Assembly (NCBI GenBank): GCA_964035575.1
Contig: OZ037908.1
Span: 558,001-622,000, forward strand
Direction of reading: 5' to 3'
DNA from: Rhynchopus sp. YZ270_cl-10
Taxonomy: Eukaryota; Euglenozoa; Diplonemea; Diplonemida; Diplonemidae
DNA length: 64,000 nucleotides
Part shown: piece after piece, positions 1-12,400 of the stretch
How positions within the stretch are numbered: the stretch's first letter is position 1
Layout of the letters: each line of letters opens with the position of its first letter
Notes under the pieces: generated by a model
What the model saw: the letters and a program-made list of their open reading frames with translations, nothing else
Told to the model about the DNA's origin: nothing
Database searches by the model: none
Made by a program: the position numbers and the translations under genes

Positions 1-30
1 GTCAGTCGGAGGTGAGCCTGCAGCAATAAC
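1..30 (+). repeat. Family B dispersed repeat, 3' fragment
   Basis: The first 30 bases match the end of a repeat seen complete at 60915-61082. The shared core is GTCAGTCGGAGGTG followed by a CTGCA-CAAT tail. The rest of this copy lies outside the window. Confidence 0.6.
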
Positions 31-320
31 ATGCCAACCCCCTTTTTTGCTTTTACCCAACCCTCCCTTTTCTTTTCTTTTCTTTATGGGACCATTTTTG
101 TTGATCCCTCACCATATACTATCAATTTATTGATTGCATATGATGAAAATACTTTTCTTTTCTCATGGTCTACAGAATATTGTATCTAAGAATTGAGGTG
201 TTTTCCCCTACCTCCCATTGTATTATCTTGGAATGTTATCTCGTGAAATACTCGGTGAAAAACCCAATTATTTTCACGTCGAAACCGGCTTTATTTGAAA
301 GATCGGGACGATCTGAGCCG

Positions 321-1391
321 TAAAATATATATGGGAGCGTCCGCGAAAGACCCCCCCCCCTAAAGCTAACATCCATGCTTATTGGTATTTCACTAATTAA
401 AATTTTGGTATTTTATAAGATTTTTTTTTTAAATGAACTCAGAGTTAAGTTTCTGAGTTCATTAAAAAAAAAATCGGTGAAAAATTCCGAGTAGGTATTA
501 ATTTAGATAGGAAAAGCTATGTCAACAGCTATGTGTCCCCTTATTTTACCTGTAAATACTAAGGATATAGGAAGGAATTCACTAATATCTGTCTCTAAAC
601 CCATTATCAAAAAGGGGGTAGGAAAGGGGGGTGGAGGCTTGTCGTCCCCTCCGAACACTCTAAATAGAGCGCGAAAGAGCTTCACGCTCCGGGTCGTCTG
701 CGGCGACGTCGACTTTCTCGCAGAAAACCCCCTTTTTTGAGTGACCCTATTGACCTCAGTGATGAGTCTCTCCAAGAGTTACAGACAATTGTCCGCCTGT
801 TCCTCCTCTTCCTCCTCCGTCTCGCTGTCACTGTCCTCCTGAGGGTGTCGCTGATGCAACTACAGGAGTAGTAAACGGCGGACGCCCCTTTTCTCCTGGT
901 GGTTGTCTTCTGCATATGGAGGGACATATGCTTCGAGCTACACACCTCGCGCATCCAGCTCCTCGCGCCCCACCCTTTGCCCCCCTGCCAGTGAACCCCT
1001 GCATACACCTGCAGCTCGGCGAAGTTTTTTAGGCCTCGGAAAGGCCGGGTTTTCAGCTCCTGAGCGAATGCTTTGGCTGCTGATTACATTTCCCCCTGTT
1101 GTGTTGTTCTATGGGTGGTTATATGGGTGTTTGTGAGGATTTCCTTGTATATCCTTAGTATTTACAGGTAAAATAAGGGGACACATAGCTGTTGACATAG
1201 CTTTTCCTATCTAAATTAATACCTACTCGGAATTTTTCACCGATTTTTTTTTTAATGAACTCAGAAACTTAACTCTGAGTTCATTTTAAAAAAAAATCTT
1301 ATAAAATACCAAAATTTTAATTAGTGAAATACCAATAAGCATGGATGTTAGCTTTAGGGGGGGGTCTTTCGCGGACGCTGCCATATTTTAA
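321..1391. mobile_element. Fold-back element with ~250 bp terminal inverted repeats
   Basis: Bases 321-~575 are repeated in reverse complement at ~1140-1391. The outer ends share TAAAATAT and GCGTCCGCGAAAGA followed by a C run (left) or G run (right). Each arm also holds its own small palindrome: AATGAACTCAG with CTGAGTTCATT around 433-465 and 1254-1285. The ~560 bp core has no recognisable transposase, so this looks like a non-autonomous DNA transposon or MITE with long arms. The arms are nearly identical, which suggests a fairly young element. I could not define a target-site duplication. Confidence 0.85.
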
Positions 1392-1559
1392 CTCCAAACC
1401 TTGGCTCGCAGACTTGGCTCGCGAACCTTGACTATCAAAAAAAAAAAGCCCCCCACCCAAAAAACCGAGATCTTAATTTCCCTGGGAAAAAACTAAGATC
1501 TTAAAAAAAAACAGGGGGTTTTTTCTTCCATATTATCTGAGGTAAGATCCTCTGTATAC

Positions 1560-1591
<32 letters not shown>

Positions 1592-3660
1592 GCGAAACCT
1601 GTTCCCCCAGCCCCTCGAAACGTATTATTTTATTGTCCCAGTTTAGCAAAACAGGGGACATTTGTTTATATTATTGCAAGACTCGCTTCTCGAACGGCTT
1701 AAAGGTGTGACCTGAGCACAGAGAGGGCTCTATTTTCATTGTACGAAGCCTTTTTATCTCCTGTCTTGTATTTTGCTTTTTATTATTTAAGGCCTGGGTG
1801 CCTGGGTACCTAGGCGATTGCCGGTGATCGACCGACGATCGGTTTGACGATCGTTTCTATTCCCCTTCTTATAGGAAAGAACAGAGAGCAGAGCACAAAG
1901 CACTTTCAAAACATACAAAAAAACATTTTTAAACTCCCCTTCTTATAGGAGCAGAGGTGTGCTTTCTCTTTGAATGAAAAGTATGATAATCCCCAAAAAA
2001 CCCCCCAAAAGGATGAATCTTACCAGGGGGGTTTTCCGGACGAGTCCATATTGTCAATGGAATGGCTTTTCTTCATACGGCGAGAAGGTTTGCACATTTC
2101 AACTTCTTCCCTTAGCGGTTAATAGCGAATGTCAGCGATGACGATTAAACGGCACTTCACCGCATCGTGGGAGGGAGACAGAAGAAAAAAAAAAAACCTC
2201 CCCCCCCCCCCCCCCCCAAATAAAGCTTGCAACACGAAAGTGGTTTAGCGTATGACTTCTTGTTCATAACCTACAAAAAAATATATAGTGGAGCACACTC
2301 TAGGGTGGCTACACTAATACAACCAAGTTTTCAAAAAAGAAAAAACATTATATTTTCGTGCAATGTTGTAAGCCGCGAGGTGGTTTCCAAAGAGGTACAC
2401 CAAAAAAAAATGCATGCACACAGTTTTTGTGTGTTTAAAAGGTGGAGATATATGTTCATATTACCCCAAGTGTTTGTTTGGTTTTGATTGTGATGGATAG
2501 AAGGAGACAGCCCATCTTCAAACCCAGTGTGTTCCAACACAATAGGTGTGTAGATGCTTCAAATGCAACAAACGAGCAACAACGAGACACAACCCAGCCT
2601 ATAGAGATATAGAGTGTCAGTGCCTGCCTCCCCGAGGGGCGTTTGCACTGTCAACTTCACTCTTCTGCAGGCCCTTTTTATGTGAAGGGGGTAACAAAAC
2701 ATTCTATTGGGGAAACTCACGAAGGCTTGGGCCTTGTGTCATCCTTGACACGACTCATGACAAATGGCGTGAAATGATCCTTGAAAACTATGTTTAGGGA
2801 GCAAGAAGCTTGGGGCGATGAACCTATTATACCACCAAACGCTGATCTATATTAAAAAAAAGCCCCCTCCTCCCCTTTCCACCGTGCTTTTGACTGTGTG
2901 TGTTTTTTTTTTTTTTTTGCGCTATTTTATTTTTTTTGCTTTCTTTTTTCCTGGAGAGGAACCCTTTGCACTGACTGCCGAAGGGGTTCAGAGAAATGTG
3001 GTGGAGCAGGCAGCTCGAAACCACCCCAGCCCCTCCTAAAAGGGGGAAAAAAAACAGAGAAGGGAGATGCCGATGGTATCTTTCGTTCGCAAAAAAAAAA
3101 ATATTTTTTTTTTTTTCCAGTTTGTGCTTGCGTCCCAACGTTCGTACTACCCCCTTTTACAAAAAAAAAAAAAAAAAATGTGTGTGCCTGAGAGAGGCGC
3201 GTTCATCTGTAATTACAATTTTTCTTTGTGTACTATGTGGGTTGTCACAAAGCTTCTTTTCATCTGTCAAGATACCTTTTTCTCTCCAACATTCCAAAAA
3301 AAAAAGCAAGGGTACATTTGTCGCACCCTCTTTGCTTTCTTTTCGTTTCATTTAAGAAAAGAAAGTATATGAAATAATCTGTCAAGATACCTTTTTTCTC
3401 TCTCTCCCCTTATTTTTACAATACCCACTCTTGGCAAATGGGAAATAGAAACAACTGACGGTGCGGGCCCGCTAGCCTTTGCTTACCCCCGCTTTTTTTT
3501 TTTCCTCTCACAAAACCGTAAACCAGCACGAGAGGCTTATGTTCATCATACAGACCTTTCTTCTTTTTTTTACAACCAAAACCACCGTACTTCAGTGGGG
3601 TGGAAAAAAATAACACAATCTCTGGCAAACAGGAAAAAAAAACGCCCTCTTTTTGTCTTA
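1392..3660. other. Gene-free, homopolymer-rich intergenic DNA
   Basis: No coding gene is supported here. The stretch holds long T, A and C runs (poly-T near 1564-1592, poly-C near 2200-2217) and short purine/pyrimidine tracts. A family L repeat lies at 3308-3375. A weak family C fragment (GGGGCGTTTGCACTGTCAAC) lies at 2636-2655. Open frames here are short and low-complexity. Confidence 0.6.
3308..3375 (+). repeat. Family L dispersed repeat
   Basis: The core resembles TTCTTTTCGTTT, then AAGAAAAG, then GTATATGAAAT. Related copies lie at 4575-4614, 22905-22945 and 57640-57716. The last one sits just before a splice acceptor of the coiled-coil gene. No coding capacity. Confidence 0.6.
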
Positions 3661-3663
3661 TTT

Positions 3664-3745
3664 ACTTACCATTATCCATGATGCTGTGCGATAACGAATA
3701 TGATAAGGTGACTAAGCACGAGAGTTTAACATTGTAAACACACCC
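3664..3745 (+). repeat. Family A repeat with upstream extension
   Basis: It contains CGATAACGAATATGATAAGG followed by TGACTAAGCACGAGAG. The same upstream extension precedes the copy at 59350-59415, so family A extends at least 20 bases upstream of its TGACTAAG core. Confidence 0.65.
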
Positions 3746-3785
3746 TGTCTTCAGTGTATACAGTCTTCGCCGTGCTACACACTTC

Positions 3786-3842
3786 TGTCTGCGTCCGCGG
3801 ATGAACGGTGGGGCGTTTGCACTTCAATTTCTCTTCTTCTAT
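3786..3842 (+). repeat. Family C repeat
   Basis: It carries the family C core, roughly GCGTCCGC then GATGAACGGTG then GCGTTTGCACTT then CTTCTC. Other copies are near 6089, 19423, 28665, 37733, 40630, 53416 and 61930. Confidence 0.65.
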
Positions 3843-4002
3843 AACTCATATACCCCCTCATCTGCAAAAAGCAAAACAAGAGTACAAAAAATTAGCACAA
3901 AAATAAAATAAAAACTTCACAAAAAAAAATCCTCTGTCTGCAGCGTACACACTACAACAGACTACAACAATGCCTTCCCACATTTTTTTTTACCCCGTTT
4001 TT

Positions 4003-4430
4003 GAGGTGATCCAGCGCACACTTTTCCACACTTTTTCACACCGTGAAAACATGTGAAAATAAGTGAAAACGTGTGAAACCAAGGTGAAAATGTGTGAAAT
4101 CAAGTGAAAATATGTGAAACCATGTGAAAACATGTGAAACCAAGTGAAAATGTGTGAAACCATGTGAAAATATGTGAAACCAAGTGAAAACATGTGAAAC
4201 CATGTGAAAATATGTGAAACCATGTGAAACCATGTGAAACCAAGTGAAAACACCAAGTTTTTTTTCTGGAGGAATCCACTCAGAGTGCGTGAAGCAGTTT
4301 TTTTTTCACTTTCGTACACACTTTTTCACACCGTGAAACCATGTGAAAATGTGTGAAAATGTGTGAAAATGTGTGAAAATGTGTGAAACCAAGTGAAAAT
4401 GTGTGAAAAAGCGTGAGACTGGATCACCTC
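4003..4430. repeat. Minisatellite enclosed in an inverted repeat (MITE-like)
   Basis: About 25 imperfect copies of a roughly 13-base unit (GTGAAACCATGTG and GTGAAAATGTGTG variants) run from about 4042 to 4410, interrupted by a short unique segment near 4250-4320. The whole block is bounded by a perfect 12-base inverted pair, GAGGTGATCCAG at 4003-4014 and CTGGATCACCTC at 4419-4430, with further imperfect pairing inward. I read it as a small inverted-repeat element whose centre expanded as a minisatellite. Open frames across it on the minus strand are repeat artefacts. Confidence 0.8.
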
Positions 4431-4574
4431 AGTTTTCTTTTTTTCATGCTCCAGCCTAAAAACTATTAGGTGGCCAGATCCTCCGCTCATACAAAAAAAG
4501 GGGAGGGGGGAACACAGCACATACCACCCCACCCCTCATTAGATCGATTCAGTGTTTTCCCCCCCCCCCCCCTT

Positions 4575-4614
4575 TTTTGCGTTCTTTTCGTTTAGAAAGG
4601 ACAGTAGATGAAAT
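4575..4614 (+). repeat. Family L dispersed repeat
   Basis: A short copy of the family L core (TTCTTTTCGTTTAGAAA, then TATG/TAGATGAAATAA). It matches 3308-3375 and 22905-22945. Confidence 0.5.
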
Positions 4615-4971
4615 AACCCTTCTCTCTTTGCTGAAGCCAGATCTAATGCTCGCCCCTTGTACCAACGTTCCCTTATGCACAATGCGCCTGAAGCCAACAA
4701 GCAATGCAAAAGCTCCAGCTTAGTTAGTCATTTTTCAAATCCTTGCATCGAGGGGGGGCTTTTGATCCAGGATGAGCGACACACTCGCTTTTCCTATTTC
4801 TCTGATTTTTTTTTTTTTTTTGTACATTTTTTTTTACCCTCCTTTTTTAAGATGAGTGATCCCATTTTGAAATGGGGTTAAAGGTGCTTGGCTACAAAGT
4901 TGAAAAATACCCCCCCAAAGCTTCAAATTTTGAGCGCTTTTGCCCCCCCCTACCCCTACCCCCCCGAGTGC

Positions 4972-5130
4972 ACGACGTTGAAGTAAATTACTTTACTTGT
5001 GGTTTTACATGTCATTTTTTTTTACTTGTGTTTAAGCTGTACGCTTACGTTTTTACGTGTGCCACAAGTAAACTATTTTCACAAGTAAAATTACATTGTA
5101 AAACCACAAAGTCATTTACTTCAACGTCGT
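4972..5130. mobile_element. Small MITE
   Basis: The left arm ACGACGTTGAAGTAAAT and the right arm ATTTACTTCAACGTCGT are reverse complements, and pairing continues inward through the TGTGGTTTTACA / TGTAAAACCACA segments. Length is about 159 bases, AT-rich, with no coding capacity. It abuts the next inverted-repeat element directly. Confidence 0.8.
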
Positions 5131-5361
5131 GTGGTGGCTGTATTGTGATATCTGCCCATAATACATAATACCATCATGGTTTTGTAGTCAGTCTGAGTCA
5201 GACTGACTCATCTCGCACTCGAGTGCGAGAGGTGTCCGATCCTCGGCCTGGCCCAAAAGTCAGTTTGACCCAGACTGGCTACAAACCATCATACATATTG
5301 TGATGTGTATTATGCATTATGTATTATGCATTATGGGCAGTTATCACAATACAGCCACCAC
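5131..5361. mobile_element. Second MITE, adjacent to the first, with a 20-base central palindrome
   Basis: The left arm GGTGGCTGTATTGTGAT pairs with ATCACAATACAGCCACC at the right end. CTGCCCATAATAC pairs with the GCATTATGGGCAG region further in. An inner inverted pair (TTTGTAGTCAGTCTG and CAGACTGGCTACAAA) encloses a perfect 20-base palindrome, TCTCGCACTCGAGTGCGAGA. The element would fold into a long multi-step hairpin. No protein is encoded. Confidence 0.8.
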
Positions 5362-5480
5362 AACTACCCCCCTTTCTTAGATGTGTGTATGTGTGCCCAC
5401 GACAGGCACATTCACCTTTCAAATTTTCTTCCTTTTTTTACTTCTGTTTCCCCCCACCACCCCTCATCCCCCCCCTTTTA

Positions 5481-5532
5481 GATGACTAAGCACGAGAGGC
5501 TTGGGTTCATCTTATAAACTCTTTCTTTCTTC
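5481..5532 (+). repeat. Family A repeat
   Basis: It has GATGACTAAGCACGAGAGGC then GGGTTCATCTTATAAACT, a near-consensus copy. No gene overlaps it. Confidence 0.75.
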
Positions 5533-6039
5533 CCCTTTTTTACTCTGCACCTCACCACAACCACTCTAACAAAAAGAAGACAGCACTTCTCCCACGACCG
5601 CTGGTATACCCACACACAAAAAAAAAAAGTATATTTCTTTCTCCTTTCAGCCCCATTTCCGTATCCCCCCAGAGCGGCCGGTCGATGCTTCGTTGTTTAT
5701 GATGGAGATGGGGGGCCTGAGCGGCGTGCCTGTTGCGAATCCGTAGTTTAGGGCTTCGACGGCTTGTTTTTTTGTTGAGGTAGCTCACTACCCCTGTCGT
5801 TGTTGTGGCAGAAGCTCTCATCTCTGGCGAGTAGGTTCTGTGAGGGTCGCCGGCCGCGATGACCAGTCTCCGGGTTGCACCCGCCACACCTTCTCCCATT
5901 TTTTTGAGAGAGTCTTCCCGCACCTCTTGAAGTCATGTTCACGCTCGGAACACAAAAAATCGTACAAAAAAAAAAAAAATGCGAAACTCTCTCTGGCCGG
6001 GGGGAAATGCCATTTTATTCTCCTGCAATCCGCCGCATG

Positions 6040-6140
6040 TCAATGAAGTGCTCTCTGGGGCTCGAAAACCGCGGAGAACCAGTGTTTTACGTCCGCTGAT
6101 GAACGGTGAGGCGTTTTTGCACTTTCAACTTCTCTTTTAT
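6040..6140 (+). repeat. Family C repeat, long copy
   Basis: It begins with CAATGAAGTGCTCTCTGGGG, continues with a TCGAAAACC segment and GAGAACCAGTG, and ends with the core GATGAACGGTGAGGCG then TTTTGCACTTTCAACTTC. This is one of the longest copies. A family A copy follows at 6311-6372, the same order seen at 19375-19790 and 53410-53521. Confidence 0.75.
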
Positions 6141-6310
6141 TCTTCCTCCAATCCGCTGTCTCATCCGTACTGATGCTGATAACCTACGATACCCGATTTT
6201 TTTTACCAAATATCACAAAAAAATGAGAGACTCAAGGTGTTCATCCTAATAAACGTTTTTAACGCACTTTTTGTGCAATTCCACACAGCTGATGCTATAC
6301 TAAGCCTGTT

Positions 6311-6372
6311 CACTAACGATTTGTGATCAAGGGCGACTAATCACCCTTTTAGGTGTATCTTATAAACTCCTT
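6311..6372 (+). repeat. Family A repeat just upstream of the PKHD1L1-like gene
   Basis: A diverged copy (AACGATTTGTGATCAAGG, GCGACTAATCAC, then GTATCTTATAAACTCC). It lies about 85 bases before the start codon at 6457. Its TTATAAAC could be mistaken for a TATA box, but the same string recurs in introns and spacers as part of the repeat, so I do not call it a promoter. Confidence 0.65.
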
Positions 6373-6456
6373 TTTTCCTTCTCCTTTCCCCGCCTTCTCT
6401 CTCTCTCTCCAAAAAAACAACATTCCCCCCCTTTCTCCAGGTCTCTCTCTGTTGTG

Positions 6457-9400
6457 ATGGCTACCATGCGCCTGCACAGCAAACGGAGTTCCAACTTCTC
6501 CCCCCTCCCCCTCCCCCTCCCCTTCCCCTCCCCCTTCCTCTTGTTCACAATATTCGCAGCTCTTTCCCCACCGGCAGCAGCGTTCCTTCTTGACAGTGTG
6601 GAGCCTAGCACCGTCGGTCTTGGGGGTGGACAGGAGATTACCATGAAAGGGGAAGGGTTCTCGGGTGACCCGTATATGGGGGCAAACAGAGCATACATGG
6701 GGGATAAAGAGTGTGAGGTCATGGAGGAGTTTACAACCGAGAATCAGATTGTGTGCAAGGACATTCCTGGGCCTGCGGATTATGCTTCTGATGCGACCCC
6801 TAGGGGTTCGTCTTTCGCGCCATCTGGACAATCCGTTCGGGTTAATGTCAACGTCGATGGTCGTTGGATGACCCGCACCACGAATATCGAATACTCCCCC
6901 GAAGTAACCGCACAGTACGAAGCGATTTCGCATACCTCTGTACATGGTGGTATATTTTATTTTAGAGGCCCGCTGATTTCCCGCTATCCTGCACAGTATA
7001 ATATCGGTATTGGAAGCGATAAGGTACGGTGCAGTGTGTTGGAACAGATTGAGGCTGGGAACATCGAGGCTTTCGCGGAAGAGCCAAATGGTGAGAGACA
7101 CTTCGCGTGCTCGCCGTCTGAGAATGAAGCAGGATATCATAATGTGACGCTCGCAGTCGAGGCAGATCTGATGTCCCAAAGTGTCATCACCGGGGCCGAA
7201 GATGAATCTATCACCGCAGAGAAGGTCGGCAATACGCTCCCTTCGCCACAACACCTTCCAGATCTGTTCAAGATGAATGCGACCAATCAGATCTATCAAG
7301 TAGTCCACCACCCATCCATCACCAGCATAACCCCTCTAGAAGCGTCAACCCGAGGAGGAACCATTCTGCGCATTGAAGGAGAAGGGTTCTCAGAGGAGAT
7401 AGACGAAAACAGTGTCGTGGTGGGCAACGGAGTGGAGTGTGTTGTGAAGAGCGCGTCCCCAGGGTTATTGAAATGCGAGGTGCCGGCGATGCCTAGCTCT
7501 TCGACAGCGGGGTGTAGTTGCTGTCCATGCGCATGCTGTAAACCAGGAGCGGCGGGGTTGTTACATGAATATTATCCGTTTTATCCGGCGGGAGGTGATG
7601 GAGACGGTGACGGTGACGGAGATGCTGATGGCGATGCAGGAGATGGCGGTGACGGTGGTGACGGTGACGGCCCGGCCCCGCCTCATGCAGACCTCACCGC
7701 AAAGATCGATAATGCTATCACAACTCAGTCGCCTCTCCGTACCTCGGTTTGGGCAGACGATCTGCATGCCTCTGATATTCTCCGATTTGGCTCTCATTTT
7801 CAAAAGAGTGGTGTGGTGACGAGCGGGGCGGTTACACGGACTGCAGAGAAGGCGAAGATTCATAATGAAATCAATGTGCTCTCCGGGTTTTTTATTCCTC
7901 CGTATTCAGGGGAGTATACCTTTTATGTGTCTGGGAACGATATTGCGAGGTTGTATCTCGCAGCTGACACTGCATCGCCGGTTCTTGCTGCAGAGGCTTA
8001 TGATTCGGTAAATATCAGATCTGGTCGATTCCATGATACTTCCTCCCCACAGAGCTTCAAAACAAAGAAGTTTTCACTCTCAGAAGGCACCCCGGTATAC
8101 CTCGAGCTGCGCCACGCCGACCATACAGGGGATAACTTCTTTTCAGTTGGTGTCTCCCACCCCTCCGATATCGTCTCCTGCCAGAACTGTTCTTTGGATG
8201 GATACCAGACCCTCCCTACAATGTTCTCTACCAACGCCTCATCCATTTCCGTAGACGGAACTACCATTCAGATAGGAAATAATGCCGACTGTACAACCGC
8301 AGTAGGCGCCCTCATTGAAAAGCGTTTAAAAAGTCGGCACAGTGAGGTTCACGTCATTTCTAATGGGAAGATGATGGTGAATGAAACGCGGTGTCGCTAT
8401 TTTGTGCATATCTTTCGACCGAAGGGTGCAATCGCTGTAACTACCTCTAAAGTAGAGGAGCTGCGGGTTCTGGTGGAAGGGGATGCGAATGAATGGTTTT
8501 ATGATCCACTTCCGTTGGCGTTCCTCCGTCTCCCGGAGAAGACAAACAGTGAGGTGATCGGTGTCGAGGTGCGGAACGTCCCTGCTGTCTATAACTCAAC
8601 GGCGGCTCCCCTTGCAGTGCAGTACTCCGATTCTCTTGTCTCCTCTGTTTCCTCAATCAGCGCGACTGTCACGTATAATGGATGGTTGGATATTGCGATC
8701 TCATCGCCATCGTCGTTTACCCCCATCTTCGCAAACCTTGATGTTTCCATTGGAGGCAAACAATGTCTCTCGCCTTCGCAGGATGATGACGGATCGGGGC
8801 TGCAGTTTGACAGTCAAAACAATGTGTTGCGTTGTAGGGTGCCTGATTTGGATGCAGGGAACCACCCGGTTGCGGTGCATTTAGGCAAGTATGGGGTGCC
8901 CTCTGGGGGTCCGTTTAGTACGAAGTTTGCGTTGCAGATAGGGAGTGTCACCTCGAATGTTGGTGGGGCATATGGCGGGGCGGAGCTGGTCATTGTGGGG
9001 CAAGGGTTCAGCGCGGTGACGACACAGAATGTTGTGACGATTGGAGGGGCGGATTGCGCAGTTCTGACCGCCACCTCGCAAAAACTGACGTGTCTTACCC
9101 CAGAAGGTACCGGACAGAACGTACAGCTTCTGGTCATGGCGTTCGGCGAGACAGCTTCCTCTACGTACACATATGATGGATCATCACCGTATGTTGACGC
9201 ATTCGCGTTGGCTGGAGGGGGTACCGGGTTACCCAGTGGAGGTGGGGCGACGCTTCTCATTGATGGCAGCAACTTCCCTTCGTCGGAAACACTTCGTGTC
9301 GTGCTGTTTGATACCACAGCGCCTGCGGCGTTGAAGTTCTGCGAGGTGTTGATAAACAAAACGAATGACCGTCACATCGAGTGCACCACCCCTTCCCTTC

Positions 9401-12400
9401 AGGCCGGCGGATACGAGCTGCGTGTACAGGACCCTGCGAAGGGGTGGAGTCAGTCCGGGTTGGTGCTCGAGTCCAGCTTTGCTGTGACCGACTTCTCGCC
9501 GACGGTGGGGTCGAATTGGGGAGGTGCGTTGCTGACCTTCTCGGGACGGGGGTTTACCGCAGAGACCTTTGTCATGGTGGGGCCTATCTCAGAGGTGGGT
9601 CTGGAGTGTGTGACACGCAATGTCTCTGATGTGGAGTTGACCTGCCAGATTGAACGGAACACCAGACAGCTGCTGGGGTTCTTGACAGTGCGGGTGTATG
9701 CGAACAAAAGGGAGTCGTTTGCAGATGGTATCCATGCGTCGTGCCCGCTAGCACAGAACCAGTCTGCGATTCCGAAGACATTTAACGATTCTTGCGTCTA
9801 TCAGATGACGCAGGAACATCGTGCGACGGTGACCAGCTTCACACAGAACACCCACGGCCACGACAGTGAGGTGGTCATCCGTGGTGACAACCTGAACAAC
9901 GTTTTTGAGGTGCGTGCGGGGAACACCTTTTGCGAGGTCTTCGAATCCTCCACGACGACAGTGAAGTGCAACATGGGCGTTGGGCATGCCGGGTCCTACC
10001 GCCTCTTCGTCTCAGATGAGTACGGCTTTGCAACACTCCCTAGCGGGGACAAACAGTGGTACCGCTTTGCCACTGCGATCAACTCCATATCCCCTGCAGA
10101 AGGGAGCCGTGCTGGGGGCACTGTCGTGACCATCTCCGGTGCAGGCTTCCACACTGCCTCTGAGACCACTGTGCAGGTTGGGGACGGAAACTGCACTGTC
10201 CTCTCGGTCACGCTGACCACCCTTACCTGTGTGACCAGCCCCGGGGGTGTCGGGAAGAGCACCATCACAATAACCACCGACGGCGTGGTCGGATCCAAAC
10301 CAGGGCTCTTCTCGGTGACCATCGCAGCGACCCCCTCCGTGAGCAGGGTCAGCCCTGCGCGCCTTGCCACGGCAGGCACCATCACTATCTCAGGGTCGCG
10401 TCTGCTGCAGGGCAATGAAGGTGCGGTGACAGTGCTGCTAGGGGGCGTTCCGTGTACCACCGGAAGCATCACCGACAAGGAGATCATCTGCTCTGTATCC
10501 GCTGCACCCGCCTTAGACATCGCACCACTGGTGGTCACCGCAAGCGGGCACTCATTGCCTTCAAAGTCAGCCACCGTCGCAATTGACCTCAGCTTTTCCG
10601 TTCAACACTCACCACAATCCTCCTATTTCGGCGGCAAAATTGTTACCCTCGTTGGGTCCGGGTTTGGCACCCGCGCAGAGGTGGTGGTAGTACAGGTCTG
10701 TGGGTTTGAGAGCACGCTTCACACCGTCGATGACACAAGGCTTTTGTTCTATACACCAGCATTGGTGACAAAGGAGGTGGTGGACGCGAATCCTACGTCG
10801 TTCCCAATCCAGACGCTGTCCGTGGTGGGACACCACACATCCAACCACTACAGGAAGGAGGCACAGAAGCTCCTGGACGGCGACTACAAGACAGAAGGCA
10901 TGTTCCAGTGGAATGGTGCTGCGTACTTCGATGTCGGGGAGACCTTTGTTATGTACCTCAGGTCTCTAGAGTTCTTCCCGTCGGACACCAAATATGCGCT
11001 GCGCCCGACGCAGGTCGGTGTGCTAATCGAAATCGGCGATTTCACCTCCGGATTCCAGCTGCTCCACAACGTAACGTACGTCCCCAAAACCGGGTGGAAC
11101 AAAGTGGTTTTCAACACATCAATCCCGTTAGGCAGATACCTTAAGATATCCCATCCTACATACCGCGCAGGGATGACCGAAATCAAACTTAAAGGATACA
11201 AAGTGACGGACAGCGTTGTCAATGCAACATGCCCGGTCACAGTGTCGGTCACAGCGACCAACCCCTTCCCTGCACCGAACAGCACTGTTGTATCTTCAAC
11301 GCAAACGTACGCAGTGGAGTATGTCCCTACCTTCCCGAAGGTGACTGCCTTTGCACCGGAGTATGGAACTGCTGCAGGGGGAACTGAGGTTGTCATTTCT
11401 GGTCAAAACTTTGATGGTACCGCAAACGAAGCGATTGAAGTAGTAGTCGATGGGATTACCTGCGTAGTGCTGCGCTCCTCCGCTTCGGAGATTGTGTGCA
11501 TTACTGGCGCGCGCCCCGAAATTCCTAACCCCACTCTGATCGGGATCTCTGTACGCATCCCTGGTCGAGGTTATGCAAACATTGTCGCCGATCCGTTTAT
11601 CTACGCAGATAAGTGGTCGTCATCGTTAACCTGGGCGAATGGGGCAGTCCCGAGGGAAGGTGATTCTGTTTCTCTAGTAAAAGGGAGGAACGTCATTCTG
11701 GACATCTCCCCGCCTCGGTTGGTGTTCATGATCATCGATGGTGCATTAATATTTGAAGATACACAGGACATCGAAATGACGTTACAATACATTCTCGTTC
11801 GAGGAGGGCGTTTGCAGATTGGAAAAAAGAATGCCCCATTTACACACAAAGCGACCATCACATTGTACGGCAACCGCACGGCTATACCACTCCCGGTGTA
11901 CGGCTCTAAGAATATTGCTGTCCGAGGAGGGGCGGTTCTGATGTACGGCCAACCTAAGCTGCCAACCTGGACCCGCCTCGCGGCGACTGTCAATACAGGG
12001 GATACATCCATCACCTTACGTGACGTTGTAAACTGGGTTGTCGGGGATGAAATTGTCATTGCCCCCGGGTCTTTTGACTATTTAGAGGGTGAGACAAGAG
12101 AGATAGCGCGCATCGATGGGAACACCCTCTTCTTTGACAAACCCCTCCGGTATCACCACTTTGGAGAAATTGAAGACCATCATGGAATCGCTGTCGATAT
12201 GTCTGTAGAGGTGGGGGTACTGTCGCGTAATATAGTTATTCAAGGGGATGTAGATTCTTGGAAGCAAAAGTTTGGCGCGCATATGATTTTTCACTCTCCA
12301 GATCGTCATGTAAAAGCGCATTTAGAGTATCTAGAAATGAGACGCGTTGGGCAAGCAAAAATTATTGGAAGATACCCAATTCATTTCCACAAAGAGCAAG

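Noticed and set aside
2660-2855. Exon-like peptides (DTTHDKWREMILENY and EQEAWGDEPIIPPNADLY) in neighbouring frames.
   Set aside because: They suggest a transposase tail, but no catalytic motif, start or inverted repeat could be found, so I leave it unassigned.
3990-4319. Minus-strand frame of repeated HMVSHIFTWF-like peptides.
   Set aside because: It is a translation of the GTGAAA minisatellite and has no gene context.
5552-5942. Minus-strand peptide with a Myb/SANT-like look (DFKRCGKTLSKKWEKVWRV).
   Set aside because: It is a single short segment broken by stops with no further domain, not enough to name an element.
6346-6372. TATA-box-like TTATAAAC about 100 bases upstream of the PKHD1L1-like start codon.
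   Set aside because: The same string is part of the family A repeat and occurs in introns and spacers far from any start, so position alone does not support a promoter.
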